Shown one piece after another: positions 38,535 through 48,358 of a stretch of DNA of 64,000 nt. The DNA is from an uncultured Eubacteriales bacterium. Its GTDB lineage: Bacteria > Bacillota > Clostridia > Oscillospirales > Acutalibacteraceae. The notes below the pieces were generated by a model that was given only the letters and a program-made list of their open reading frames with translations, did not search any database and had not been told where the DNA came from. Location of the stretch: positions 5,649-69,648 of the forward strand of contig CARTIQ010000001.1 of NCBI GenBank assembly GCA_949068525.1. Direction: 5' to 3'. Numbering within the stretch: the stretch's first letter is position 1; each line of letters begins with the position of its first letter. The position numbers were made by a program, and so were the translations under genes.

Positions 38535-39239
38535 TCATCTAACAATAGTGCCAACAGGCCTCCCCACAATAGCATCATATATATTTTGTGGATTTTCTAT
38601 GCTAAAAACAAGCAGCGGAATGCTATTTTCTTTGCACATAGATGCCGCAGTGATATCCACCACACCTAAGTTTTTACCCAACATCTCCGCATAGCTAAGC
38701 GACTCATACCGAACCGCATCACTATTCTTCTTAGGGTCTTTATCATAAATACCATCAACCATAGTAGCCTTCAAGATAATCGCCGCACCAATTTCTGCTG
38801 CCCGCAGCGAAGACGCCGTATCCGTTGAAAAAAAAGGCAGCCCCGTCCCACAAGCAAATATAACCGTGCGTCCTTTTTCCAAGTACTCAACAGCCCGATC
38901 TTTTATGTACATTTCCGCAATAGGTTGCATATTTAGCGAAGTAAGAACTTGAGCCTCGACATTTAGACTTTTAAAAACTTCTGCAAGTCCCAAGGCATTA
39001 ATCAAAGTTGCCAGCATGCCCATATGGTCAGCGCGAGATCTATCAAATTGTTCGCTATTTCGACCTCGCCAAAAGTTGCCTCCACCCACAACAATGCCAA
39101 CCTGAACACCAAAATTCAAGCATTCTTTAATAGCCTTACAAATATCAGTAGCAATGTTAAAGTCAATTCCGTGTTTCTGCTCACCAGCTAAAGCTTCTCC
39201 GCTCAATTTAAGCAAAACTCGTTTATATTTTGGCTGCAA
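38535..39239 (-). CDS. pyrH: UMP kinase
   Basis: A 234-residue amino-acid-kinase-fold enzyme that phosphorylates UMP. Motifs: RVLLKLSGEALAGE, VGIVVGGGNFWRG, DHMGMLATLINAL and FACGTGLPFFSTDTA. It is followed by frr and preceded by the tsf terminator, so it may have its own promoter. Confidence 0.97.
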   Translation of the reverse strand: MQPKYKRVLLKLSGEALAGEQKHGIDFNIATDICKAIKECLNFGVQVGIVVGGGNFWRGRNSEQFDRSRADHMGMLATLINALGLAEVFKSLNVEAQVLTSLNMQPIAEMYIKDRAVEYLEKGRTVIFACGTGLPFFSTDTASSLRAAEIGAAIILKATMVDGIYDKDPKKNSDAVRYESLSYAEMLGKNLGVVDITAASMCKENSIPLLVFSIENPQNIYDAIVGRPVGTIVR

Positions 39240-39335
39240 TATTGACCACCTCTAAGCATTCTATTCTCACTATAATTGTACTTTTAATTTTACAATAACA
39301 AAGCAAATCTGTAAAGAGGCCACTATAAAAAACAC

Positions 39336-39369
39336 AAAACGGAGCACAGCGTAAATCCATGCTCCGTTT
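39336..39369 (-). terminator. Terminator of the rpsB-tsf unit
   Basis: On the minus strand ACGGAGCA and TGCTCCGT form an eight-pair stem, followed by TTTTGTGTTTTTT, just downstream of the tsf stop. Confidence 0.8.
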
Positions 39370-39389
39370 CCATTCAATTTACAATAAAT

Positions 39390-40304
39390 TTAATTCACCA
39401 TACTAGCAACTTCATCCGCAAAATTATCTTCACGTTTCTCGAGGCCTTCGCCTTTTTCAAACCTAGCAAAATTTTCGATTTCGATATTTTCACCCAATTT
39501 TTCAGCAACACTTTTTACATATTGCTCAACGGTCAAGTTCGAGTCTTTAACAAAAACCTGCTCAACCAAACAATTTTCTTTGTAGAATTTCCCAATCTTG
39601 CCCATAACAATTTTTTCCGCAATGTTAGCAGGCTTTCCCTCATTCATTACCTGCTCAGTGAGGATTTTTTTCTCATGCTCCAAAACATCTGCAGGCACAG
39701 CCTCTCTATTTAAATAGCCCGGATTAACAGCGGCCACCTGCATAGCGATATCTTTAGCACAAACCTTAAACTCATCTTGCCGAGCAATCTCTGGCGAAGC
39801 ATTAAATTTAACCAAAACGCCAATCCGGCCACCAGCATGATTATAAGTCGTAACAACGCCCTCAAACCGATTAAACCGGCGAACCTTTATATTTTCCCCA
39901 ATTGTAAGAATCTTCTCTCTAACCAACTCCTCAACAGTTAAATCGCTGCCACAAGCCTTACAAGTCATTAAAGCCTCCAAATCGGCAGGATTCTTCTCAA
40001 TTATAGTATCTGCGCAAGTCTGCACAAAGGCCAAAAAATCAGCATTCTGAGCCACAAAATCCGTCTCTGCGTTAACTTCAATAACAACTCCAATATTTTC
40101 GTCATTATTAGTACACGCAAACGCAACGCCCTCCGCTGCGATTCTGCCAGACTTCTTACTCGCAGCCGCCAAACCCTTTTCTCTCAAAAAATCTATAGCT
40201 TTATCCATATCACCACAAGACTCCGTAAGCGCCTTCTTGCAATCCATCATTCCGCAACCGGTCTTTTCCCTCAAAGCCTTAACATCGCTCGCCGTAAAAG
40301 CCAT
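39390..40304 (-). CDS. tsf: Elongation factor Ts
   Basis: A 304-residue guanine nucleotide exchange factor for EF-Tu. The UBA-like N-terminus has VKALREKTGCGMMDCKKAL, then AAEGVAFACTN and NAETDFVAQN of the core. ATG 40304 is chosen over 40310 because GGAGG is seven bases before it. It follows rpsB. Confidence 0.97.
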   Translation of the reverse strand: MAFTASDVKALREKTGCGMMDCKKALTESCGDMDKAIDFLREKGLAAASKKSGRIAAEGVAFACTNNDENIGVVIEVNAETDFVAQNADFLAFVQTCADTIIEKNPADLEALMTCKACGSDLTVEELVREKILTIGENIKVRRFNRFEGVVTTYNHAGGRIGVLVKFNASPEIARQDEFKVCAKDIAMQVAAVNPGYLNREAVPADVLEHEKKILTEQVMNEGKPANIAEKIVMGKIGKFYKENCLVEQVFVKDSNLTVEQYVKSVAEKLGENIEIENFARFEKGEGLEKREDNFADEVASMVN

Positions 40305-40355
40305 AACCATTCCTCCATTATTGTATTTCGAAAACCTTCTAATTCAATTTTAGCC

Positions 40356-41123
40356 TCATTCTTCGTCCGTTCTAGTTTCTTCAAATATCAGGTCTTCAAT
40401 AGACTCTTCCACAGGCTCAACCGCAGCAGACCCCATTTGGCCCTCTCTGCCTTCAATGATCCCATTAGCCATAACGCCTGCCAAAAGCTTAACCGCGCGG
40501 ATGGCATCGTCGTTTCCTGGAATAACATAATCGACTTCGTCTGGGTCGCAGTTTGTGTCCACAATTGCAATAATCGGGATCCCTAGCTTTTTAGCCTCAG
40601 CCACCGCGATCCTCTCTTTTCGCGGGTCAACAATAAACAGCGCACCCGGCAGCTTTTTCATATCTTTAATGCCGCCAAGAAATTTTTCCAGCTTTTCAAT
40701 CTCCAAATTTAATTTTATAACTTCTTTTTTGGGCAGCAATTCAAAAGTACCGTTCTCCTGCATTTCACGTAGTTGTTTTAAACGATCCACTCTACGGCGG
40801 ATAGTCGCAAAGTTAGTAAGCATCCCGCCCAACCAGCGTGCATTAACATAATAAGCTCCGCAGCGGATAGCCTCTTCTTTAACAGACTCTTGAGCCTGCT
40901 TTTTTGTGCCAACAAAAAGCACAGACTTGCCCTGGTCGGTAATGTCCTTAATAAAATCATAAGCTTCCTCGAGCTTTTTAACAGTCTTTTGCAGGTCAAT
41001 AATATAAATACCATTTCTTTCTGTAAAAATATACCTAGCCATTTTGGGGTTCCACCTTCTAGTTTGGTGGCCAAAATGGACCCCCGCCTCCAAAAGTTGT
41101 TTCATAGATACTACAGATGACAT
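40356..41123 (-). CDS. rpsB: Ribosomal protein S2
   Basis: A 255-residue small-subunit protein with LLEAGVHFGHQTRRWNPKM, KSVLFVGTKKQAQE, ARWLGGMLTNFATI and VDTNCDPDEVDYVIPGNDDA. An acidic tail is typical. It is the first gene of the translation block, with GGAGG upstream of the start. Confidence 0.98.
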   Translation of the reverse strand: MSSVVSMKQLLEAGVHFGHQTRRWNPKMARYIFTERNGIYIIDLQKTVKKLEEAYDFIKDITDQGKSVLFVGTKKQAQESVKEEAIRCGAYYVNARWLGGMLTNFATIRRRVDRLKQLREMQENGTFELLPKKEVIKLNLEIEKLEKFLGGIKDMKKLPGALFIVDPRKERIAVAEAKKLGIPIIAIVDTNCDPDEVDYVIPGNDDAIRAVKLLAGVMANGIIEGREGQMGSAAVEPVEESIEDLIFEETRTDEE

Positions 41124-41219
41124 AAATTTTCCTCCTTGGTTAATACCTCCGCAGCGCCCACCTGAACAAAAATCACCAAGAAAAAGCGCCTACGTGTGAA
41201 TTTATAAATTTTAATTAGT

Positions 41220-41248
41220 ATTATAACACGCCAAGGCAAAACTTACAA
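41220..41248 (-). promoter_or_regulatory. Promoter of rpsB
   Basis: On the minus strand TTGTAA (41248-41243), a 17-bp spacer and a perfect TATAAT (41225-41220) leave a leader of about 90 nt before the rpsB start, enough for autoregulation by S2; no specific fold was established. Confidence 0.65.
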
Positions 41249-41296
41249 GGGCTTTTTCGATTATATTCCGTTTATCTTAATTTTAGCTGCACACAG

Positions 41297-41593
41297 CTAC
41301 ACTCTTAAAAATCTTTTTAAGCAGTCTTGAAATCTTCTTCTTTTTCGGCGTGGGCCCAAATTATGTTTTACAAGCACAGTGTCGTCACCGATTATAGCTA
41401 TGTCTTCCCACCTTATTATTATGTCATCTTCTCTCCCCAAAAGTCCGCACCATCGCAGTCGACCATATATTATTATTGAAACTAATCTTGCGTCTTTTGT
41501 ATCGATTTCTACATCGCTTACACATCCCAGCCGTATCCCGGTTTTTATGTTTATTACTTCTTTATTGCGCATCTCTACCACTTTGCATCTCAT
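41297..41593 (-). CDS. YlmC/YmxH family PRC-barrel sporulation protein
   Basis: A 98-residue PRC-barrel protein: MRCKVVEMRNKEVINIKTG, then LGCVSDVEIDTKDARLVSI and DDIIIRWEDIAIIGDDTVLV. YlmC/YmxH proteins are conserved in spore formers. The ATG at 41593 has an AGGAGG site. A basic C-terminal tail (RRKRRRFQ) is longer than usual. Divergent from the P-type ATPase. Confidence 0.85.
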   Translation of the reverse strand: MRCKVVEMRNKEVINIKTGIRLGCVSDVEIDTKDARLVSIIIYGRLRWCGLLGREDDIIIRWEDIAIIGDDTVLVKHNLGPRRKRRRFQDCLKRFLRV

Positions 41594-41618
41594 AAAAACC
41601 TCCTGCTTTAAAGTCCGA

Positions 41619-41647
41619 TTGACTTTAGCTTTTTGCGTATATATAAT
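41619..41647 (+). promoter_or_regulatory. Promoter of the P-type ATPase gene
   Basis: TTGACT (41619-41624), a 17-bp spacer and a perfect TATAAT (41642-41647). The start codon lies at 41694, confirming the short protein start. Confidence 0.8.
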
Positions 41648-41693
41648 TAAAATTATCGAATATCGAAAATTTTTTAAGGGGAAGGTTGCATAT

Positions 41694-44060
41694 ATGCCAA
41701 ACAACATCATTCGCTATAATCCAAAGCCCGATGTTGGCCTCTCTGAAGCCCAGGTCTTGACCCGCAAAAATGCGGATCTTATTAATAAAGATGTATCTGT
41801 GCCAACCAAGACGGTGCCTCGTATTATAAAAGATAATTTGTTTACGCTTTTTAACTTTATAAATTTCTTTTTAGCCGCTTCTATAATTTATGTAGGTTCG
41901 TTTAAGAATCTGCTTTTTATGGGCGTTGTTATCTCTAATCTCATTATAAGTACTGTTCAGGAGATTCGTGCAAAAAAAACTGTGGATAAATTGTCAATAT
42001 TGTCTCTTACGAAGGTCCCGGTTACTCGAAATGGCACCGTGCAAAAAGTCAATATTGATGAGATTGTTTTAGACGACATAATTGAGCTAGCTCAGGGGAC
42101 TCAAGTGCCTACCGACTGTAAAATTATATGTGGCAGGTGCGATGTTAATGAATCTTTGCTGACGGGCGAATCTAAGTCTATATCTAAATCAGATGGCGAT
42201 TTGTTGCTCTCTGGCAGCTTTATTGTTAGCGGAAAATGCAATGCTAAGGTTGAGCATGTTGGTAAATATAATTATGCTTCCAAAATCTCTTGCGACGCCA
42301 AATATGTCAAAAAAATAAATTCTCAGATAATGTCCGCCTTCAACAGGATTATTCTGATTTTGTCTATACTCATTATTCCGATCGGTTTCTCTTTATTTAC
42401 GCATCAGTTGAGTCATAACTCTATGGAGGGCGCTGTTGTAAACACCACTGCTGCGCTAATTGGAATGATCCCCGAAGGTTTAATGCTTTTGGTTAGCACG
42501 GTTTTGGCGGTTAGCGTTTTGCGGCTATCTAAACATAAGGTTTTGGTACAGGAGCTTTACTGCATCGAGACTTTGGCGCGGGTTGATACCTTGTGCCTTG
42601 ACAAAACTGGGACTATAACTCAAGGCACCATGCGCATTCATAATGTTGCTCCTTACTCGGGTAAAAATTCTAGCACCGATAAAGCCTCTATGCTTCGAGC
42701 TATGTCGATTATTGTTAATAACACTGCAGACACAAACCCTACATACTGCGCGATAAAAGAGTTTATCGACGAAAACCAGGTTGAATATAAAAAGGCTAGC
42801 GAGGTTGTTCGCTTTTCGCCGGAAAAAAAGTGGTCTGGCGCATATGTTGACGGTTTAGGCAGCTTTGTAATGGGGGCCGCTGAATTTGTTTTTGGAGAAA
42901 ATTTTAGGCTCTTTAAAAAAGAACTTCAGCAATACGCCAAGGAGCACCGCGTTCTCGTTTTGGCGCATTCCAAGAATAATTTTGTTAATAAGGGACTGCC
43001 GCAAAACCTAGATTTAATGGGATTTATCTTAATTAAAGATGTGATTAGAGAAACTGCAGCAGATACTTTGAAATATTTTTACGACCAGGGTGTGGACATC
43101 AAGATCATCTCTGGCGACAGTCCCTCAACCGTTGCAAACATCGCCAAACGCGTTGGGGTTAAGAATTACGAAAACTGCATCGATGCAAAGGCCAAATTGA
43201 ACACTGCAGAAGATCTCCAAAACGCGGTAAAAGAATGCTCCATTTTCGGGAGGGTTTCCCCCCTGCAGAAAAAGGAAATCATCTGTGCGCTCAAGGAACA
43301 AGGCCATACTGTTGCGATGGTAGGCGACGGCGTTAACGACGTTTTGGCACTAAAAGAATCGGATTGCAGCGTGGTTATGGCCAATGGTAGCGATGCTGCC
43401 AGAAATGTTGCTCAGTTAGTTTTGTTAAATTCGGATTTCTCATCTATGCCAAAAGTTGTGCTAGAGGGTCGCCGATCCATAAACAATATCCAGCGCTCCG
43501 CCTCGTTATTTTTAGTCAAAACGATATATTCTACGCTCCTGGCTATTTTGTTTCTGTTTTTCAACACTCCATACCCGTTTATGCCTATTCAAATGACGTT
43601 GACAAGCGTTTTTACTATTGGGATTCCATCCTTCGTTTTGGCGTTAGAGTCTAACAAAAACCGAATAAGCGGCAATTTATTTATAAACATAATAAGCAAA
43701 GCCCTGCCGTGCGCGTTAACCATTGTCTCGTCAATACTAACTATCATGGCTGTTTCTAAGGTCATGTACCTAAGCTATTCCGAAATTTCTACGCTATGCG
43801 TCATTTTAACCGGATTTTCAGGACTCTTTTTGCTGTTTAACTTGTGCGTTCCGTTTAACTTTGTTAGAAAAGCTTTATTTTATACGATGTCCACAGCATT
43901 TTTAGTTTGTCTTTTGTTCTTTAGGTCCTTATTTTCGTTAGCCTCACCTAGCATCAAGCTGATTACCGTCACCGTGCTTCTTTGCTTTTTTGCCTCCTTT
44001 TTGTTTAAAACGTTCTCTAAAATAATTTTCAAAACAAAAAAGCAGGCGCCTATCAACTAA
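41694..44060 (+). CDS. Cation-transporting P-type ATPase (CtpE-like)
   Basis: A 788-residue pump. It has a TGES actuator motif, the phosphorylation motif DKTGT with Asp303, and the hinge GDGVNDVLALKESD, plus about ten membrane helices. IPEGLMLLVSTVLAVSV before the DKTGT site resembles the CtpE group (Ca2+ in mycobacteria); the true ion is unknown. The ATG at 41694 follows AAGGGGAAGG and the promoter at 41619-41647. No heavy-metal-binding domain is present, arguing against a copper or cadmium pump. Confidence 0.92.
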   Translation: MPNNIIRYNPKPDVGLSEAQVLTRKNADLINKDVSVPTKTVPRIIKDNLFTLFNFINFFLAASIIYVGSFKNLLFMGVVISNLIISTVQEIRAKKTVDKLSILSLTKVPVTRNGTVQKVNIDEIVLDDIIELAQGTQVPTDCKIICGRCDVNESLLTGESKSISKSDGDLLLSGSFIVSGKCNAKVEHVGKYNYASKISCDAKYVKKINSQIMSAFNRIILILSILIIPIGFSLFTHQLSHNSMEGAVVNTTAALIGMIPEGLMLLVSTVLAVSVLRLSKHKVLVQELYCIETLARVDTLCLDKTGTITQGTMRIHNVAPYSGKNSSTDKASMLRAMSIIVNNTADTNPTYCAIKEFIDENQVEYKKASEVVRFSPEKKWSGAYVDGLGSFVMGAAEFVFGENFRLFKKELQQYAKEHRVLVLAHSKNNFVNKGLPQNLDLMGFILIKDVIRETAADTLKYFYDQGVDIKIISGDSPSTVANIAKRVGVKNYENCIDAKAKLNTAEDLQNAVKECSIFGRVSPLQKKEIICALKEQGHTVAMVGDGVNDVLALKESDCSVVMANGSDAARNVAQLVLLNSDFSSMPKVVLEGRRSINNIQRSASLFLVKTIYSTLLAILFLFFNTPYPFMPIQMTLTSVFTIGIPSFVLALESNKNRISGNLFINIISKALPCALTIVSSILTIMAVSKVMYLSYSEISTLCVILTGFSGLFLLFNLCVPFNFVRKALFYTMSTAFLVCLLFFRSLFSLASPSIKLITVTVLLCFFASFLFKTFSKIIFKTKKQAPIN

Positions 44061-44074
44061 GCCTACTGCTTTCT

Positions 44075-45289
44075 CTATTTCCCCAATTTCTCTATAACTG
44101 CCGCCGTATCACGTGCTATAACTAGCTCTTCATTCGTTGGAATAGCAAAAATTCTTATAGAGGAATCCTTTTCAGAAATCTCCGCCGTAGTGCCGCTAAC
44201 CGTTTGCTCATTCAAGCGGCCATTAATCTTTACACCCATAAACGAAAGTGAATTGCAGATTACCCTCCTGTGCTCAACGCGGTTTTCACCTATACCGCCC
44301 GTAAAGACAATCGCATCGCAGCCGCCCAGCACCCCTATGTATGAAACAATAACCTTGAAAATCTGATACCGGAACATGTCTTGCGCTAAAATTGCCCTCT
44401 TATTGCCCAATTCTGCTGCTTTTTCGATTTCTCTTGCGTCACTAGAAACACCAGAAACTCCTAGTAGTCCAGACTTTTTATTGATAACCTCGTTAAATTC
44501 TTTTAACGATAAATTTTCTCTCTCCGCAACAAATGTGATAATCCCTGGGTCCAACGACCCACTACGCGTTCCCATTATCATGCCATCTACAGGAGTAAAT
44601 CCCATCGTCGTGTCTACAGATTTTCCGCCGTCTATTGCCGCAATTGATGCTCCATTGCCTAGGTGACACGTAATAATTTTAGTCTGCTTGATATCCTTCT
44701 GCATGAGTTTTGCGCATTCACTGCTAACGTAATAATGAGAAAGCCCGTGATATCCGTATCTTCTTATGCCATACTTTTCATAAAATTCATACGGCAGCGG
44801 GTAAATATAGGCTTTTGGAGGGATGGTGCTATGAAATGCTGTATCAAAAACCGCAACCTGTGGAAAGTCTTCACCAAAGATTTCTTTACAAGCGTTTATT
44901 CCGTGCAGATTCGCGCTATTGTGAAGCGGTGCAATCAGCGTGAATTTCTCCACCGCATTTATGAGCCTTTGGTCTATCAACGTAGATTTGTTAAACTCCA
45001 CCCCACCTTGTACCACCCTGTGGCCGGCTGCCGCTATTTCTGTTAAGTCCTTTATAGCACCATATTCTTCGTTTAAAAGAAGGCCTTTAACAAAAAACGC
45101 TGCTTCTTCGTGACTTTTTAAATTTGAGTGGAATGTTTTTTTGTGTCCTTTATAATTTTCGTATTCAACAAAAGCATCATTTAAACCGATTCTGTCGCAA
45201 ATTCCTTTAGCCAACACCGTTTCATCAGTCATATCTATAAGCTGAAACCTCAGCGATGAGCTGCCCGCATTTATTACCAAAACCTTCAT
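44075..45289 (-). CDS. ackA: Acetate kinase
   Basis: A 404-residue ASKHA-fold enzyme that makes ATP and acetate from acetyl phosphate. Motifs: VLVINAGSSSLRFQLI, HRVVQGG, FDTAFHSTIPPKAYIYPLPY, CHLGNGASI and the C-terminal FTGGIGENRVEHR. Length is normal. No pta gene is adjacent. It is divergent from tmcAL, whose enzyme consumes acetate. Confidence 0.97.
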   Translation of the reverse strand: MKVLVINAGSSSLRFQLIDMTDETVLAKGICDRIGLNDAFVEYENYKGHKKTFHSNLKSHEEAAFFVKGLLLNEEYGAIKDLTEIAAAGHRVVQGGVEFNKSTLIDQRLINAVEKFTLIAPLHNSANLHGINACKEIFGEDFPQVAVFDTAFHSTIPPKAYIYPLPYEFYEKYGIRRYGYHGLSHYYVSSECAKLMQKDIKQTKIITCHLGNGASIAAIDGGKSVDTTMGFTPVDGMIMGTRSGSLDPGIITFVAERENLSLKEFNEVINKKSGLLGVSGVSSDAREIEKAAELGNKRAILAQDMFRYQIFKVIVSYIGVLGGCDAIVFTGGIGENRVEHRRVICNSLSFMGVKINGRLNEQTVSGTTAEISEKDSSIRIFAIPTNEELVIARDTAAVIEKLGK

Positions 45290-45400
45290 GCACGGCCTCC
45301 TTTTATTATATGCTTCAATTTGCGCCTTCTATATAGTATCATAGTGGAGAGATATAAATCAAGAAATTTACCTAAAAATAACGATTTGGGAGTTTTGGTT

Positions 45401-46591
45401 ATGAAAATATCAGCGATAATTTGTGAATACAACCCCTTCCACAATGGGCATAGATACTTAATTAAGCACACTCACGCTACGCATACCGTGGCAATCATGA
45501 GTGGAAACTTTACTCAACGAGGGCTGCCATCGGTGATTTCAAAAACCGTCAAAGCCGAAATAGCGCTACAAAACGGGTGCGACTTAGTTATAGAGCTCCC
45601 TACTCCCTACGCCATTGCCAGTGCAGAAGGCTTTGCCTTTGGTTCTACTTTTTTGGCCGATGCTCTTAATTGCGTGGATATTTTAAATTTTGGCTGTGAA
45701 AATGATAATTTAGCCAGACTCCAAAAAGCGGCGCATATTTCAAATTCTCCTGAAGTTTTGGCCCTTACAAAAGAAAATCTAAAAAGCGGCATATCTTTTG
45801 CAAAAGCTCGGCATAATGCGATAGTATCCCTCTTTGGCATGGGGGTTGCCACACTGCTTGCTAGCCCCAACAATATTTTAGCCACAGAATATATTAAAAG
45901 CCTGAACACATTAGGCTCTAGCATAAATCTGATGCCCATTTTGCGCAAAGAATGTGGCCCCTCAAGTCGCGTAACGACTAAAAGCTTTGCACCTTCTACT
46001 GTTTTACGGGAGATGCTTTTTGAGACCGATGAAAGCATAAAGAATTTTATGCCCCAAAGTGCTTATAAAATTTTAAAAAGAGAAGTTGAGCACGGCCGCG
46101 CTCCAGCGTCGCTTTTAAATTGCGAACGTGCTGTTTTGGCTAAGTTGCGCTGCATGCAGCCTGATGACTTCCTACAAATCCAGGATGTTTGCGAAGGACT
46201 CGAAAATAAAATTTATGAGTCTGTCAAAAGTGCGACTTCGCTTGCAGAGCTTTATTCTGGTATCAAGAGCAAGCGTTACACGCAGTTGCGGATTCAGCGA
46301 ATTGTTTTGTCTGCCTTTTGTGGAATAGATAAAGAAATTTTCGAGTTTAAGCCGCCATACATCAAGGTTTTGGGCTTTAATGAGCGTGGAAAAGAAATTT
46401 TAAAAATCGCAAAAAAGCGCGCTAAATTGCCAATTGCAACTAAAGTTTCGGATATAAAAAAGCTTTGTGATAATCCTGTTGCTGCAAAGTTTTTCAAAAT
46501 AGAGTCGCAAGCCTTCGACTTGTATAATCTTATGCTACCTAGGGTTGCAGCATGCGGCTTTGAGGCTAAAAATCGGATTATAAAATTGTAA
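45401..46591 (+). CDS. tmcAL: tRNA(Met) cytidine acetate ligase
   Basis: A 396-residue nucleotidyltransferase-fold enzyme (old name YlbM, DUF795). It shows ICEYNPFHNGHRYLI with the HxGH-type motif, MSGNFTQRGLPSV, and CDLVIELPTPYAIASAEGFA. TmcAL activates acetate as acetyl-AMP and acetylates the wobble cytidine of elongator tRNA-Met. The ATG at 45401 follows a GGGAG site. Confidence 0.93.
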   Translation: MKISAIICEYNPFHNGHRYLIKHTHATHTVAIMSGNFTQRGLPSVISKTVKAEIALQNGCDLVIELPTPYAIASAEGFAFGSTFLADALNCVDILNFGCENDNLARLQKAAHISNSPEVLALTKENLKSGISFAKARHNAIVSLFGMGVATLLASPNNILATEYIKSLNTLGSSINLMPILRKECGPSSRVTTKSFAPSTVLREMLFETDESIKNFMPQSAYKILKREVEHGRAPASLLNCERAVLAKLRCMQPDDFLQIQDVCEGLENKIYESVKSATSLAELYSGIKSKRYTQLRIQRIVLSAFCGIDKEIFEFKPPYIKVLGFNERGKEILKIAKKRAKLPIATKVSDIKKLCDNPVAAKFFKIESQAFDLYNLMLPRVAACGFEAKNRIIKL

Positions 46592-46605
46592 AACACAAAA
46601 ATATC

Positions 46606-48219
46606 CTATTCGTTCTTTAGAATGTTTACAAAAATTTCCTCTGCAATCTTTTTAAACGCCGGGCCACAGCTTTCTCCGCCTCCCTTCGCATCCTCGGCAA
46701 AGACTACAAGCGAATATTTCGGTTTTTCCGTTGGAAAAATCCCTGAGTACCAAGCCTGAACTACCGACTGCTCCCCGGATTTTATTCCGGTCTGTGCTGT
46801 ACCGGTTTTGGCTGCTGCTGTACCGACTTCTGGCTTTCCCTGCTTACTGGTACCGTACTCGACCGAGGCTTTCATATATTCCAGCAAATGCTTTGCGCAT
46901 TCGGCGCTTAGAATTCGGGCCGACTTGGGCTTGGCTGTTTTCTGGACGTACCTTAAACCTTCATTAACAAGGCCCTCCACTAACCGCGGCTCGCAGTAAA
47001 TCCCTTCTGCCGCTATGGTATTTGTTAATGCTGCGACTTGCATCGGCGTAACAAGCAATTTGCCCTGGCCAAACGAAAAATTCGCAAGAGCTCTACTCTG
47101 TTCCAGATCCTTCACGTTAGGTAAAACCCCAGCCTTAGAGATAATCCCCGGCGCCAACCCTATTTCTTTTGAAAAGCCCAAATCTTTGGCTAAATTAAGG
47201 ATCTTTTCACCGCCTATTTCTAACGCTTTCTCAATAAAATACGTGTTGCAGGAGAATGCAATGGCCTTCTCTAAATCTATCGGGCCGTGGCCCCTATTAT
47301 TAAAACAGTGGAACTTGTGTCCATCCACCTCGCAGCTGCCTGTGCAATCATATATCGAGTTTGGACTTTTGTTCTCTTGCAAAATAGCTGCAGCCGTCAC
47401 AAGTTTGAACACAGAACCTATATTGTATGGCAACAGGGCTCTATTTAAAAGCGGTGAGTCTTCATTATTTAGCACTTCTGCAACATTTATTGGCGAAAAC
47501 GTCGGCATGCTCACACAGGCACGGATTTCACAATTTGGCGTTTCTGTTATTATTACCGCGCCCTTTTTTATATATTTTTGCGCAGCGGCCTCGGCTATCC
47601 TTTGAATCTTCCGATCAATGGTCAAAACAATCCCCTTGCTGCACTTGTACATAGTGTTTTCTATGGTCGGCTTCTCCCCCGGAATCCGCCGATTTAGTGC
47701 GTCGACTTTATACTTTACAAAGATATTTCCCTTTGCGCTGTTCAAATAGTCATTAAAAGCTTTCTCTATACCGCAAACACCCTGCATATCGCTGTTTAAG
47801 TAACCTATTATGTGTGGCGCAATCTGCTCTTTAGCGTATCTTTGTGGCACCTTGAATGTTTTTATTTCTTTACCAATCACTTGCTTTTCATCCGATAACC
47901 TTAATACAAACGGTTTGCCAGACTTCATCTCTTCAAAAGCTAGATTCCTTTCATCTTCAGACAAAATCTGCGACAAAACGCTCAAAGTGTCAACCTCAGG
48001 CGTTACAGAGATATAAGTTTCGTCCTCCATCCCAACAAGGGGCCTTTTTTGGCAGTCGTATATATTGCCTCGCATTGTGGTAACCTTTAACTTGTATGAA
48101 CTCTGTCTTGCCGCGGCGTCGCAAAGCATTTCTCCCTTTGAAATTTTGTACGTGTTGTAAACCGCAATACCCATCGCTACCATTAGCATCGAGAAAAATA
48201 TTACAACTCGCTTGTACAT
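46606..48219 (-). CDS. Class B penicillin-binding protein (SpoVD/PBP2-like)
   Basis: A 537-residue transpeptidase with an N-terminal membrane anchor (VVIFFSMLMVAMGIAVY), a dimerisation domain with MRGNIYD, and a transpeptidase domain bearing the catalytic Ser in GSVFKLVTAA, the SCN motif in FSCNTYF, and KTGTAQTG. It cross-links peptidoglycan. It has no PASTA domains. The start ATG at 48219 is used over 48246 because the anchor begins there. A role in septum or spore cortex is inferred. Confidence 0.9.
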   Translation of the reverse strand: MYKRVVIFFSMLMVAMGIAVYNTYKISKGEMLCDAAARQSSYKLKVTTMRGNIYDCQKRPLVGMEDETYISVTPEVDTLSVLSQILSEDERNLAFEEMKSGKPFVLRLSDEKQVIGKEIKTFKVPQRYAKEQIAPHIIGYLNSDMQGVCGIEKAFNDYLNSAKGNIFVKYKVDALNRRIPGEKPTIENTMYKCSKGIVLTIDRKIQRIAEAAAQKYIKKGAVIITETPNCEIRACVSMPTFSPINVAEVLNNEDSPLLNRALLPYNIGSVFKLVTAAAILQENKSPNSIYDCTGSCEVDGHKFHCFNNRGHGPIDLEKAIAFSCNTYFIEKALEIGGEKILNLAKDLGFSKEIGLAPGIISKAGVLPNVKDLEQSRALANFSFGQGKLLVTPMQVAALTNTIAAEGIYCEPRLVEGLVNEGLRYVQKTAKPKSARILSAECAKHLLEYMKASVEYGTSKQGKPEVGTAAAKTGTAQTGIKSGEQSVVQAWYSGIFPTEKPKYSLVVFAEDAKGGGESCGPAFKKIAEEIFVNILKNE

Positions 48220-48296
48220 AACATCACCCAGGGATATTATTGGCACAGCGGCCCCAAATATATTCCCACAATTTTTTATAACACAAAAATATAAAA

Positions 48297-48330
48297 AAAG
48301 AGCAGCACAGCTTGTGGCTACTCTTTTTGT
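48297..48330 (-). terminator. Terminator after the P-loop gene
   Basis: On the minus strand AGAGTAGCCACA and TGTGCTGCTCT form an imperfect stem followed by TTTTTTT. Confidence 0.6.
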
Positions 48331-48358
48331 TCGTTGTTTAAAATAAAAACTAAATCAA

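Noticed and set aside
41379..41693. N-terminal extension of the P-type ATPase
   Set aside because: A clear promoter at 41619-41647 and ribosome site place the start at 41694; the extension overlaps the opposite-strand YmxH gene.
44044..44080. Terminator between the ATPase and ackA
   Set aside because: A stem with AGCAG/CTGCT and a two-base bulge followed by T on the minus strand is suggestive, but it overlaps the ATPase stop and is imperfect.
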